Shown here: positions 55,043 through 63,165 of the stretch, one piece after another
Layout: each line of letters starts with the position of its first letter
How positions within the stretch are numbered: the first letter of the stretch is position 1
DNA from: Lachnospiraceae bacterium
GTDB lineage: Bacteria > Bacillota > Clostridia > Lachnospirales > Lachnospiraceae
NCBI GenBank assembly: GCA_017622875.1
Contig: JAGAQG010000054.1
Location: forward strand, 1-64,000
Length of the DNA stretch: 64,000 nucleotides
Reading direction: 5' to 3'
Made by a program: the position numbers and the translations under genes
The notes under the pieces: model-generated
What the model was told of the DNA's origin: nothing
Database searches by the model: none
What the model saw: only the letters and a program-made list of their open reading frames with translations

Positions 55043-55810
55043 ATGAAAAGTAGAAGAATAAAAATACTTTCCATTCTGTTGACATTGTGTATGATAGTAG
55101 GCATGTTGCAACCGGCTGCGGTGTATGCGGCAGAAACTACAGACACAGGGGAGACAGTGATTGCTGAAGAAATTGATGATTCTGTAGATGAATCGTCATC
55201 AGGTGGGGGTAATGACGCAGAAACACCAGTTGACGCAGAAACACCGTCTGAAACAGAAACACCGTCTGACGCAAAGTCACCAGCTGTTGAAGAAGCAACG
55301 GGAGTATCAGATGTAGAAGCACAGATAGCAACGGCATCTGAAACTACAGTTACTATAGATACTTATCTGTCAGATTTAGAATGGACAGAGCAGTCCTGCG
55401 GCGGCAAGAGTGACTTCCCGAATGGAACAGCAAAAAACACTAATATAAATGGTGCTCCAATGCAGCTGGTAGTGGATGGAACTGCCCAGACATTTGCAAA
55501 AGGACTTGGTATCCATGCACCATCTTCTGTAACATACAACATAGCAGGCAAGGGATATATGAAATTCCAGTCATATGCAGGGGTAGATTACAGTAGAGTA
55601 AATGATTATAACAATGGCGAAGCTGTAATTGGTAACTTCATCGTAAAAATTGATGGTGAAGTAGTAGCTGAAAGCGGTGAAATGAACCCTTCAATGGATG
55701 CACACTTCTTTGATGTTGCAATTCCGGCAGATGCTGAAACGATTACATTAGAAACAGAGATCGGTTCCGCTCAGGACTGGTCTGACTGGGGTGATTGGGC
55801 AGATACTTAA
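55043..55810 (+). CDS. N-terminal part of GH98-like enzyme (2): signal peptide and NPCBM domain, frameshifted
   Basis: 255 residues from ATG 55043 (AGAGGAAA upstream). Signal peptide (about 1-31, cleaved after VYA), an acidic Thr/Pro/Glu-rich spacer with repeated ETPSE-like units (about 50-85), and an NPCBM-type carbohydrate-binding domain (about 110-255: TYLSDLEWTEQSCGG, FAKGLGIHAPSSVTYNI, GYMKFQSYAGVDYS). The domain is cut by a stop at 55808 although its final strand (LRLYMAGSDKGTTNHVC) continues in the next frame. Adding one T in the ACTT run near 55806 restores one frame (ADTLRLYMAG). Together with the following frame this is one protein of about 1290 residues. Confidence 0.85.
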   Translation: MKSRRIKILSILLTLCMIVGMLQPAAVYAAETTDTGETVIAEEIDDSVDESSSGGGNDAETPVDAETPSETETPSDAKSPAVEEATGVSDVEAQIATASETTVTIDTYLSDLEWTEQSCGGKSDFPNGTAKNTNINGAPMQLVVDGTAQTFAKGLGIHAPSSVTYNIAGKGYMKFQSYAGVDYSRVNDYNNGEAVIGNFIVKIDGEVVAESGEMNPSMDAHFFDVAIPADAETITLETEIGSAQDWSDWGDWADT

Positions 55811-58800
55811 GACTTTATATGGCTGGTTCTGATAAGGGAACAACAAACCATGTTTGTGAAATCGAAGCATGGGGATGGGAAATCGAATCAGATCCTGTAC
55901 CGGCTACAGGCGTAGAAATCACAGCGACAAAAATCTCTTATGAAGAAGGAACAACCATTAAGGAAGGCAGAAAAGCATATCTTTCCGCTTCTGTACTTCC
56001 AACAGATTCTACAGAAGATATCGTTTCCTGGTCATCAGCAGACGAATCTGTCGCAACTGTAGAATTTGACGGCGATGAATGTGTTGTAACGGGTGTGAAG
56101 GCTGGAGAAGTTGCGATTACAGCAACAACTACAGAAGGCGCAGAAGGTACAATTACAATCAACGTTCTTGAAAAGAAAGAAGCAGCAGCTCCACGACGTG
56201 TAGTTGATGCAGACCACATTTTATACCTTGAAAACTATTACTGGAGTGACGATTTTGCAAACAAGAGTGGAATTTCCGGTAATGTGGCACAGGAGGATCG
56301 TGTAGACAGCCCTGTCATGCTTTGGGAAACAGTTCCTGATTCATTAAAGGACAATACAGTCATTCTCCTGATCGCAGAACGAAGCTTAAATAACACTGAC
56401 GCGATCAAACAGTGGATCAAAGACAATGTAGAGCTTTGTAATGCAAACAACATTCCATGTGCAGTTCAGAACTTAAATGGTGAAACCGACATGAGTAATC
56501 CGATTCCAATCGAATTCTATGAAGAACTTGCACAGAACAACCCATACCTTGTAGGATTCAACGGTGCAGAACTTTACAACCGCTTCAACGGTGATGCAAG
56601 AGAATACATGGTTGACCTTATTCAGATGGGTGTTGAAAATGGCGTTCATATGATGTGGACAGATACAAATATCTTCGGCGAAGATGGTGTATTGGTAGAC
56701 TGGTTAGAAGAATGCCAGGATCTCTCAGATGTTATGAGAGCAAATAAAGATTATATCTCATTAATGTACAAAGAATCTTACGGAAGACCTGATACAGAAG
56801 CTTTATACATTGGTCTGTGGTTAACAGATTATATTGGCAACTGGGGTATTGCATCTGACTGGTGGCACTGGCAGTTAGACTCTAACGGTGCATTGTTCGA
56901 TGCAGGTTCAGGCGGAGATGCATGGAAACAGTGTCTCACATGGCCGGAAGCTATGTATACAATGGATATTTTAAGAGCGGCAAGCAATGGTGCTACATGC
57001 TTCAAGTCAGAAGCTCAGTGGTACTCAAATGCTACAAAGGGAATGAGAACACCTGCATATCAGTACACAATTGCTCCATTCCTTGAAAAACTTGCAAGCG
57101 GTGAATACAAGATTCCAAGTAAGGAGGAAGTATTAGCTGATACAAAAGCAATCGTAGTTGGACGTAAGAACTGGACAAACTTCAATTATGATACAAGTTA
57201 TTCACAGTTATATCCGGCTACAGATAAATACGGTATCGTTCCATTCGTTCCGGAAAATTGTCCGGCAGAGGAACTGGAACAGTTTGAAAATGTATTTACA
57301 ACTCCAATTACAAAGGATAAAATGGATGAAATTTACACAACAGACGTAACAGGCGGAACAGCATACTGTGAAAACTATGGTGATACATACTACTTCATGA
57401 ATTCTTCAGAAGATAAGGTTGTAACACAGAACGCAGTGATCACTGTAACATGCGATGAAAAACCTACAGCAGTCTTTGCAGCAGATAACGAATACACAAG
57501 ACCTTATGAATACACAGAAGATTGGAATGCTGATACAAAGACATACACATTGACTGTAAAACATAATGGTATTGTAGATGTTGATCTTATTACAAACAAG
57601 GTTGCAGCAACGACAATTACTGTAACACCTGAGACAGCAGACCTGAAAGTTGGAGAAAACGTTCAGTTAGAAGCTGCATTAAATAATGGTTCAACAGCAA
57701 CTGTCACATGGAAATCTTCTGACGAAGCAGTAGCAACGGTAAACGGCGGAAAGATCACAGCAGTAAAACCTGGTAAAACAACAATTACAGCTACAACATC
57801 CAATGGCTTAACAGCTGCGGTTGAATTAACTGTAACAACAGATCCAAATCCAAGTAAAGAAATTGCACAGTCCGGAATCAAAGCGACAACAGACAGTGCA
57901 TACGGCGGAACATCAGAGGGTCCTGCATCTAACGTATTAGATGGTAATATGGGTACAATCTGGCACTCAAATTACGCTCCAAAAGATAAGCTTCCTGTAT
58001 ACATCGAGCTTGATCTTGGCGCTGAATATTCTGTGAACAAGATTGAATATGTACCAAGAAGCGGTGGTGGAAATGGTACGATTACAAAATACAACCTGTA
58101 CATCGATGGAGAACTCGTTATCGAAAATGGCACCTGGGAATTATCAGAAGATGTGAAAGAAATCACATTTGATACTCCTGTAAAAGCTACAAAGATTAAA
58201 CTTGAAGTTCTTGAAGGTAAAGGCGGATTTGCATCTGCGGCTGAAATCAGAGTATATCAGCTTGCTGGAATTTCTTCAGAAATTTCACCGGATACAGCGG
58301 CACTTGCAGCAAAAGTAGATCAAGCAGCAGCATTAGATCTTACAAAATATGAAGATGGTACTGCAAAAGAAGCATTTAAATCAGCACTGACAGCAGCACA
58401 GGCGCAGGCTGCAAACCCAACAGATCAGTTTGCGGTAGATAAAGCTCTTGCAACCCTTGAAAAAGCACAGGCAGCTCTTGTGAAAATTGCTGATACAACA
58501 GAAGCAGAAGGTGACGACCAGAAGAAAGGTGAAGCATCTGGAAACTCTGGATCATCCGGCTCGAAAGGCTCAGCTAACAAGAAGGATCTTAAGAAAGCAA
58601 TTACGAAAGCTGAAAAATTGAATGAATCTGACTATACATGGTATAGCTGGGATGACCTTGAAACTGCTCTGAAAAAAGCAAAAGAAGTATATGACGACAA
58701 GGGGGCAACACAGGGAGAAGTTGACAAAGCAGTCGTATTATTAAATGCTGCATTTAGTTCACTTCGTACCACAAGCACATTAGTTGAAGGATCTAAACCT

Positions 58801-58917
58801 GCTTCTACATCGCCAATTGCTACAGGTGATAGTGCAAACATTGTTCCGATGATTGCGTTACTTGGAATCGCAGCAGTTGTATTTGTAGGCATTACGTACA
58901 AAAAGAAAAAATCATAA
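55795..58917 (+). CDS. Main part of GH98-like wall-anchored enzyme (2)
   Basis: 1040 residues, in the frame after the break. End of the NPCBM domain (1-32), a Big2-like Ig domain (about 38-125), GH98-like catalytic region (about 135-460) with YLVGFNGAELYNRFNGD and IGLWLTDYIGNWGIASDWWH, and the C-domain to about 600 (YGIVPFVPENCPAEEL). A second Big2 domain (about 602-680), an F5/8 type C lectin-like domain (about 690-820: NVLDGNMGTIWHSNY) and two FIVAR modules (about 835-895 and 925-990) follow. The end is PIATGDS, membrane helix and KKKKS. No signal peptide in this piece and no ribosome site at 55795. GH98 enzymes release A/B blood-group trisaccharides. Specificity here is untested. Confidence 0.78.
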   Translation: MGRYLRLYMAGSDKGTTNHVCEIEAWGWEIESDPVPATGVEITATKISYEEGTTIKEGRKAYLSASVLPTDSTEDIVSWSSADESVATVEFDGDECVVTGVKAGEVAITATTTEGAEGTITINVLEKKEAAAPRRVVDADHILYLENYYWSDDFANKSGISGNVAQEDRVDSPVMLWETVPDSLKDNTVILLIAERSLNNTDAIKQWIKDNVELCNANNIPCAVQNLNGETDMSNPIPIEFYEELAQNNPYLVGFNGAELYNRFNGDAREYMVDLIQMGVENGVHMMWTDTNIFGEDGVLVDWLEECQDLSDVMRANKDYISLMYKESYGRPDTEALYIGLWLTDYIGNWGIASDWWHWQLDSNGALFDAGSGGDAWKQCLTWPEAMYTMDILRAASNGATCFKSEAQWYSNATKGMRTPAYQYTIAPFLEKLASGEYKIPSKEEVLADTKAIVVGRKNWTNFNYDTSYSQLYPATDKYGIVPFVPENCPAEELEQFENVFTTPITKDKMDEIYTTDVTGGTAYCENYGDTYYFMNSSEDKVVTQNAVITVTCDEKPTAVFAADNEYTRPYEYTEDWNADTKTYTLTVKHNGIVDVDLITNKVAATTITVTPETADLKVGENVQLEAALNNGSTATVTWKSSDEAVATVNGGKITAVKPGKTTITATTSNGLTAAVELTVTTDPNPSKEIAQSGIKATTDSAYGGTSEGPASNVLDGNMGTIWHSNYAPKDKLPVYIELDLGAEYSVNKIEYVPRSGGGNGTITKYNLYIDGELVIENGTWELSEDVKEITFDTPVKATKIKLEVLEGKGGFASAAEIRVYQLAGISSEISPDTAALAAKVDQAAALDLTKYEDGTAKEAFKSALTAAQAQAANPTDQFAVDKALATLEKAQAALVKIADTTEAEGDDQKKGEASGNSGSSGSKGSANKKDLKKAITKAEKLNESDYTWYSWDDLETALKKAKEVYDDKGATQGEVDKAVVLLNAAFSSLRTTSTLVEGSKPASTSPIATGDSANIVPMIALLGIAAVVFVGITYKKKKS

Positions 58918-58933
58918 TAGTTAATTTTTCCAA

Positions 58934-58968
58934 GAGAGGTGCCCCTATGGGCACCTCTCAGAGTTTTA
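58934..58968 (+). terminator. Rho-independent terminator after the second GH98-like gene
   Basis: GAGAGGTGCCC (58934-58944), loop CTAT, GGGCACCTCTC (58949-58959), a perfect 11-pair stem, then AGAGTTTTATT. Confidence 0.85.
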
Positions 58969-59030
58969 TTGGCGGAAAGTGAGAAGAGTATGAGAACTCA
59001 AGAAACGGTTATAAAAAGAATATATCAAAT

Positions 59031-59059
59031 TTGATTTCCACAAATCTGATTTCTATGAT
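59031..59059 (+). promoter_or_regulatory. Sigma-A promoter before the YczE remnant and deoB
   Basis: TTGATT (59031-59036), 17-base spacer, TATGAT (59054-59059). The 250-base gap 58918-59167 otherwise shows no supported gene. Confidence 0.65.
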
Positions 59060-59167
59060 ACTATATATAGCGACACTCATTACATTGATTTTGTTTATGG
59101 GCAAGGGTCATACACCAGCTGCAAACGGTAAGATCTATGTAAAATCCAGATAAGCAGGTAAAGGATT

Positions 59168-59547
59168 TTGAAACAGGGGAAAATTTCGGTTACAACAATT
59201 ACAGTAGCACTGGCAGGGGTATTTTTATGCGGAATCGGTGTGGGAATCAACAGTAGTGCAGGATTAGGAAATGATTCCGTAGGATTATTCTATGATGGTA
59301 TCAGAAGCTTTTTGGGATTGACAGGTGAACAGCTTGGGAGGGCTTCCAATATTGTAAATATCGTGCTTTTGATTCTTCTTATTCTCATTGGAAGAAAGTA
59401 TGTGAGCATTGGTACTTTTGTGTATCTTCTGCCATATGGTTTGCGGGCGCTGTGACTTTGGTCACAGCAGTTTGCGTAGGGCCTTGTATTCAGTTCTTTC
59501 ATCAGCGATTTGTCAAATTATTAGTAAAAGAAGATTCCGGGTACTAA
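59168..59547 (+). pseudogene. YczE/YitT-like membrane protein remnant
   Basis: The first 95 residues (TTG 59168, AGGTAAAGG upstream) match the N-terminal half of YczE-type multi-spanning membrane proteins (GVFLCGIGVGINSSAGLGND, then GRKYVSIGTFVYLLPYG) and stop at 59455. The family C-terminus (AVTLVTAVCVGPCIQFFHQR) appears at once in another frame and ends at 59547. About half of a normal ~210-residue protein is missing between them, so an internal deletion with frameshift destroyed the gene. Confidence 0.75.
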
Positions 59548-59577
59548 GAGCCGGACAGGAAAGGAGCATAAATCATC

Positions 59578-60768
59578 ATGCAAAAATATGAACGTATCTT
59601 TGTAGTCGTTATGGATTCCCTTGGAGTTGGTGAAATGCCTGACTCCCCGGATTTTGGTGATGTGGGAGTCAATACACTGGGACATATTTCAGAGGCTGTA
59701 GAAAGTTTTGAAATTCCCAATTTAAGAAAGCTTGGTATGGCAAACCTGATTCCGTTAAAACAGGTTCCTCCAGTGGACAGACCATTAGGCTACTATGCAA
59801 AAATGAAAGAACAGAGTCTTGGAAAGGATACGATGACGGGTCACTGGGAAATGATGGGGCTGGAGGTTACGACTCCATTCAAAACATTTACAGAGACCGG
59901 ATTTCCACCGGAACTGATTCAGGAGCTGGAAGAAAGAACCGGCAGAAAAGTCATTGGAAATAAAAGCTCCAGCGGAACAGAAATTTTGGATGAGCTGGCA
60001 GAAGAAGAGATTGCAACAGGTCACATGATCGTATATACTTCTGCAGATTCTGTTTTACAGATCTGTGGCAATGAAGAAACCTTCGGTCTGGAGGAGTTAT
60101 ATCGCTGCTGTGAAATTGCACGTGATATTACGATGAAGGATGAATGGAAGGTTGGACGTGTCATTGCAAGACCTTATGTGGGAAAGAAAAAAGGCCAGTT
60201 TAAACGTACCAGCAACCGTCATGATTATGCATTAAAGCCATTTGGAAAAACAGCGATGGATGCATTAAAGGAAAATGGTTATGATGTAATCTCTATTGGA
60301 AAGATCAAAGATATTTTTGATGGAGAAGGTGTGACAGAAGCATTCAAGTCAAAATCCTCTGTTCATGGAATGGAACAGACCATTGAAGTTTCAAAAAAAG
60401 ACTTTAAGGGACTTTGCTTTGTAAATCTTGTAGATTTTGATGCTCTCTGGGGGCACAGAAGAGATCCGAAGGGTTACGCAGAAGAAATTGAAAAATTTGA
60501 TAAAAACCTGGGGGTTCTTTTAGAAGAACTGAGAGAAAACGATTTATTGATCATTACTGCGGACCATGGAAATGATCCTACCTATACAGGAACTGACCAT
60601 ACAAGAGAAAAAGTACCATTTTTGGCATATTCGAAATCCATGGAGGGTTATGGCTTACTTCCGGAAACAGATACTTTTGCTGTGATCGGGGCAACTGTAG
60701 CAGACAACTTTGGGGTGAAGATGCCTGAAAATACAATTGGTACGTCATTATTAGACAAAATAATTTAA
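59578..60768 (+). CDS. deoB: Phosphopentomutase
   Basis: 396 residues, the usual length. Interconverts (deoxy)ribose 1-phosphate and 5-phosphate in nucleoside salvage. Alkaline-phosphatase superfamily metal motifs: [15 protein letters not shown] at the N-terminus, [14 protein letters not shown] with the phospho-acceptor Thr region, and [20 protein letters not shown] near the C-terminus. GGAAAGGAG precedes ATG 59578. Ends with a terminator embedded in the convergent AraC gene. Confidence 0.96.
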   Translation: MQKYERIFVVVMDSLGVGEMPDSPDFGDVGVNTLGHISEAVESFEIPNLRKLGMANLIPLKQVPPVDRPLGYYAKMKEQSLGKDTMTGHWEMMGLEVTTPFKTFTETGFPPELIQELEERTGRKVIGNKSSSGTEILDELAEEEIATGHMIVYTSADSVLQICGNEETFGLEELYRCCEIARDITMKDEWKVGRVIARPYVGKKKGQFKRTSNRHDYALKPFGKTAMDALKENGYDVISIGKIKDIFDGEGVTEAFKSKSSVHGMEQTIEVSKKDFKGLCFVNLVDFDALWGHRRDPKGYAEEIEKFDKNLGVLLEELRENDLLIITADHGNDPTYTGTDHTREKVPFLAYSKSMEGYGLLPETDTFAVIGATVADNFGVKMPENTIGTSLLDKII

Positions 60769-61634
60769 TTAATCCATTTTTTACGGAAGTCGGAGGCACT
60801 TATGCCCTCCGACTTTTTAAATTGCTTATTCATATAGCTGGTATCATAAAATCCACATTTTAAAGCAATTTCTTCCAGCGGCAGAGTGGAAAATCGAAGC
60901 AGTTTCTTTACCATCGTGATACGTTTTGAAATTACATAAAGATTTGGAGTAATCCCGAAATGGTTCTTAAATTCTCTGGAGAGATGGTATTTACTGATGA
61001 AGAAATGCTTGGACAATTCGTCCAGAGAAAATTTTTCCGTATAATGTTCATCCAGATATTGACGCACTTCAAGCAGTTTTTGCCTTGCTGCCCCCTGTTC
61101 CTCACGGCTATTGTTAACATCCTGAAGTAAAATCGACAAAATGTCCATAATCAGGCGGGAGGAAGTAATCTCAGCAGATAAATCAGATCTCGTATTTACA
61201 TCTAACAGGCTGTCTAATTTTTCCTTCAGTTCCTGAAATGCATGCGGCATAAAAGCAGGTTCTGAAGCTTGGGAAAAATATCCATAATATTCCTTCGAAG
61301 TCGCTCCATTAAAATGTACCCAGATCAGTTCCCAAGGGTCAGTGCTGCTGCTCTGATGATAGTAAGGAACCATACAATCGATAAAAAAACAGGAGCCTGC
61401 CTGCAGTTCATAAAATTCTCCATCATACATGAGTGTCCCGCTTCCGGATAAGACCAAAACTACCAGATAGGATTCCAGATTTTTACGAAAAGCACGGTGG
61501 CTTTCCTTTAATTTAAAGTATCCGGTTTCCTGTACATAAAAGAATGCAGAACGTGCCAGACTGCTCGGTGTCTGGATCATACGTCTTGAATTTTCGCTGT
61601 AAGAAGCTGGAAATTTGTCAAAAAAATTCTCCAT
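60765..61634 (-). CDS. AraC-family regulator with cupin sensor domain
   Basis: 289 residues on the minus strand. N-terminal cupin-like effector domain (about 30-150, with [20 protein letters not shown] and the His-containing MVPYYHQSS) and a C-terminal AraC double helix-turn-helix (about 190-288: [20 protein letters not shown], and the second helix [19 protein letters not shown]). It is a sugar-responsive activator type. It is divergent from manC, across a 150-base gap, so may regulate it. Ligand unknown. Confidence 0.9.
   Translation of the reverse strand: MENFFDKFPASYSENSRRMIQTPSSLARSAFFYVQETGYFKLKESHRAFRKNLESYLVVLVLSGSGTLMYDGEFYELQAGSCFFIDCMVPYYHQSSSTDPWELIWVHFNGATSKEYYGYFSQASEPAFMPHAFQELKEKLDSLLDVNTRSDLSAEITSSRLIMDILSILLQDVNNSREEQGAARQKLLEVRQYLDEHYTEKFSLDELSKHFFISKYHLSREFKNHFGITPNLYVISKRITMVKKLLRFSTLPLEEIALKCGFYDTSYMNKQFKKSEGISASDFRKKWIN
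60787..60818 (+). terminator. deoB terminator inside the 3' end of the AraC gene
   Basis: AAGTCGGAGG (60787-60796) pairs with CCTCCGACTT (60806-60815), then TTT. The same bases encode the last residues (…[11 protein letters not shown]) of the minus-strand gene, so the sequence is dual-use. Confidence 0.8.
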
Positions 61635-61696
61635 AATCTGATTTCTCCCTTAAAAATGAATAGCAATATAATACCGATTAACAGCAAAATACTAAC

Positions 61697-61725
61697 TTGT
61701 AGATAATAATATACAAGAATATACT
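61697..61725 (+). promoter_or_regulatory. Sigma-A promoter of manC-gmd, overlapping a dyad
   Basis: TTGTAG (61697-61702), 17-base spacer, TATACT (61720-61725). The -35 hexamer and spacer contain TTGTA-N10-TACAA (61697-61716), the same dyad as upstream of the pfl operon. A protein bound there would cover the -35 region. Confidence 0.7.
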
Positions 61726-61784
61726 TTAGAACGCAATGAAAAACTGAATGCAATAAAATACATGACATAAGAAAGGACAAAGGA

Positions 61785-63146
61785 ATGTATTATGTACTTT
61801 TATCAGGAGGCAGCGGAAAACGACTGTGGCCACTGTCAAATGATGCAAGACCTAAACAATATTTAAAATTAGTGAACAGAGAAATCAATTCTATGGAACA
61901 TTGCTCCATGCTTCAGCGTGTATGGGAGCAGCTAGAGAATGCAGGGATTGACAAAAATACAATTATCACAGCAGGAGAAGAGCAGACAGAGCTCATTAGA
62001 AGCCAGATTAAGAATGCGAGGATAGCTGTGGAGCCCATGAGAAGGGACACTTTTGGAGCGGTAATTTTGTCCTGTGCCTATCTTTCCGGTCATGGCGGAG
62101 CTTCGGAGGATGATTATGTGACGATCATGCCGGTGGATCCATACACGGAAGGCGCCTATTTTGAAACAGTAAAGCAGCTGGAAGCAGTGATGAACGCATC
62201 AGATGCGGAAGTCGGGCTTATGGGAGCGGCACCATCCTATCCAGCTACGAAGTATGGATATATTTTGCCTGGGGAGAAAAAAGAAAATTATTTTGAAGTG
62301 AAAGGATTTTCGGAAAAACCGACGGAAGAGAAGGCGGAACAACTTTTTGAGCAGGGAGCCTTTTGGAACTGCGGGGTCTTTTGTGTGAAAATCGGTGAAA
62401 TGCTGAAACGGGCAAAAGCATATGGCGTGCCGACGGATTATGAGGGCATTTGCCAAAACTATGAACGTTTGCCGAAAATCAGCTTTGACTATGAAGTATT
62501 GGAGAAAGCAGGGAAGCTTGCAATGGTAAAATTTCAGGGATACTGGAAAGATCTTGGAACCTGGGATGCCATGGCTGAGCAGATGAGTACAGACAGTATT
62601 GGAAATGTGGTGCTTCATGAGTCCTGCAAAGATACACAGGTCATTAATGAACTGAATGTGCCTGTAGTTGCTATGGGAGTCCGTGATCTGGTAGTTGTTG
62701 CTGCGCAGGATGGGATTTTAGTGACTGGGAAAGGACATGCGGCAGAACTAAAGGAAGTGACTAAAGGACTGGTTTCTCGTCCAATGTTTGAAGAGCGCAG
62801 ATGGGGAACTTTAGAAACCTTAGACGATACAGAAACCGATGGTATCTGTACACTGACAAGAAAGATAAAGATTTATGATGGAATGACTTCCAGCTACCAT
62901 TATCATGAAAAAAGAGATGAAATATGGACCGTGCTGAATGGAAGCGGAGAACTGATTCTGGAAGGAAACAAAATTTTGCTGACACCTGGAAAAGCAATCT
63001 GTATCAGAAAAAATCAGCGTCATGCGGTAAAAGCGTTTCAGGATTTTGAATATATTGAAATCCACGTAGGAACTGTCGTAGGAAATGATGATATTAACAG
63101 AATTACTTTTGACTGGGATGCCATAGAGCTTAGCCATATTTTATAG
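61785..63146 (+). CDS. manC: Mannose-1-phosphate guanylyltransferase / mannose-6-phosphate isomerase-type
   Basis: 453 residues. Nucleotidyltransferase domain begins LLSGGSGKRLWPLSNDARPK (about 6-25) and includes EPMRRDTFGAVILSCAYL and GFSEKPTEEKAEQLF. The C-terminal cupin domain (about 325-453, RRWGTLETL, SSYHYHEKRDEIWTVLNGSG) is the type II isomerase module. It makes GDP-mannose from mannose 1-phosphate and GTP. AGAAAGGAC lies upstream of ATG 61785. It starts an operon with gmd for an activated deoxysugar, probably for a cell-surface polysaccharide. Confidence 0.93.
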   Translation: MYYVLLSGGSGKRLWPLSNDARPKQYLKLVNREINSMEHCSMLQRVWEQLENAGIDKNTIITAGEEQTELIRSQIKNARIAVEPMRRDTFGAVILSCAYLSGHGGASEDDYVTIMPVDPYTEGAYFETVKQLEAVMNASDAEVGLMGAAPSYPATKYGYILPGEKKENYFEVKGFSEKPTEEKAEQLFEQGAFWNCGVFCVKIGEMLKRAKAYGVPTDYEGICQNYERLPKISFDYEVLEKAGKLAMVKFQGYWKDLGTWDAMAEQMSTDSIGNVVLHESCKDTQVINELNVPVVAMGVRDLVVVAAQDGILVTGKGHAAELKEVTKGLVSRPMFEERRWGTLETLDDTETDGICTLTRKIKIYDGMTSSYHYHEKRDEIWTVLNGSGELILEGNKILLTPGKAICIRKNQRHAVKAFQDFEYIEIHVGTVVGNDDINRITFDWDAIELSHIL

Positions 63147-63165
63147 AGGATAAGGAGAAAACATT

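Noticed and set aside
55800-55815. Programmed ribosomal frameshift joining the two GH98 pieces
   Set aside because: No slippery heptamer of the X-XXY-YYZ kind and no downstream pseudoknot that I can see. A simple one-base loss explains it better.
59055-59153. 32-codon hydrophobic mini-frame upstream of the YczE remnant
   Set aside because: Its ATG is part of the predicted -10 box TATGAT and there is no ribosome site. Coding is unlikely.
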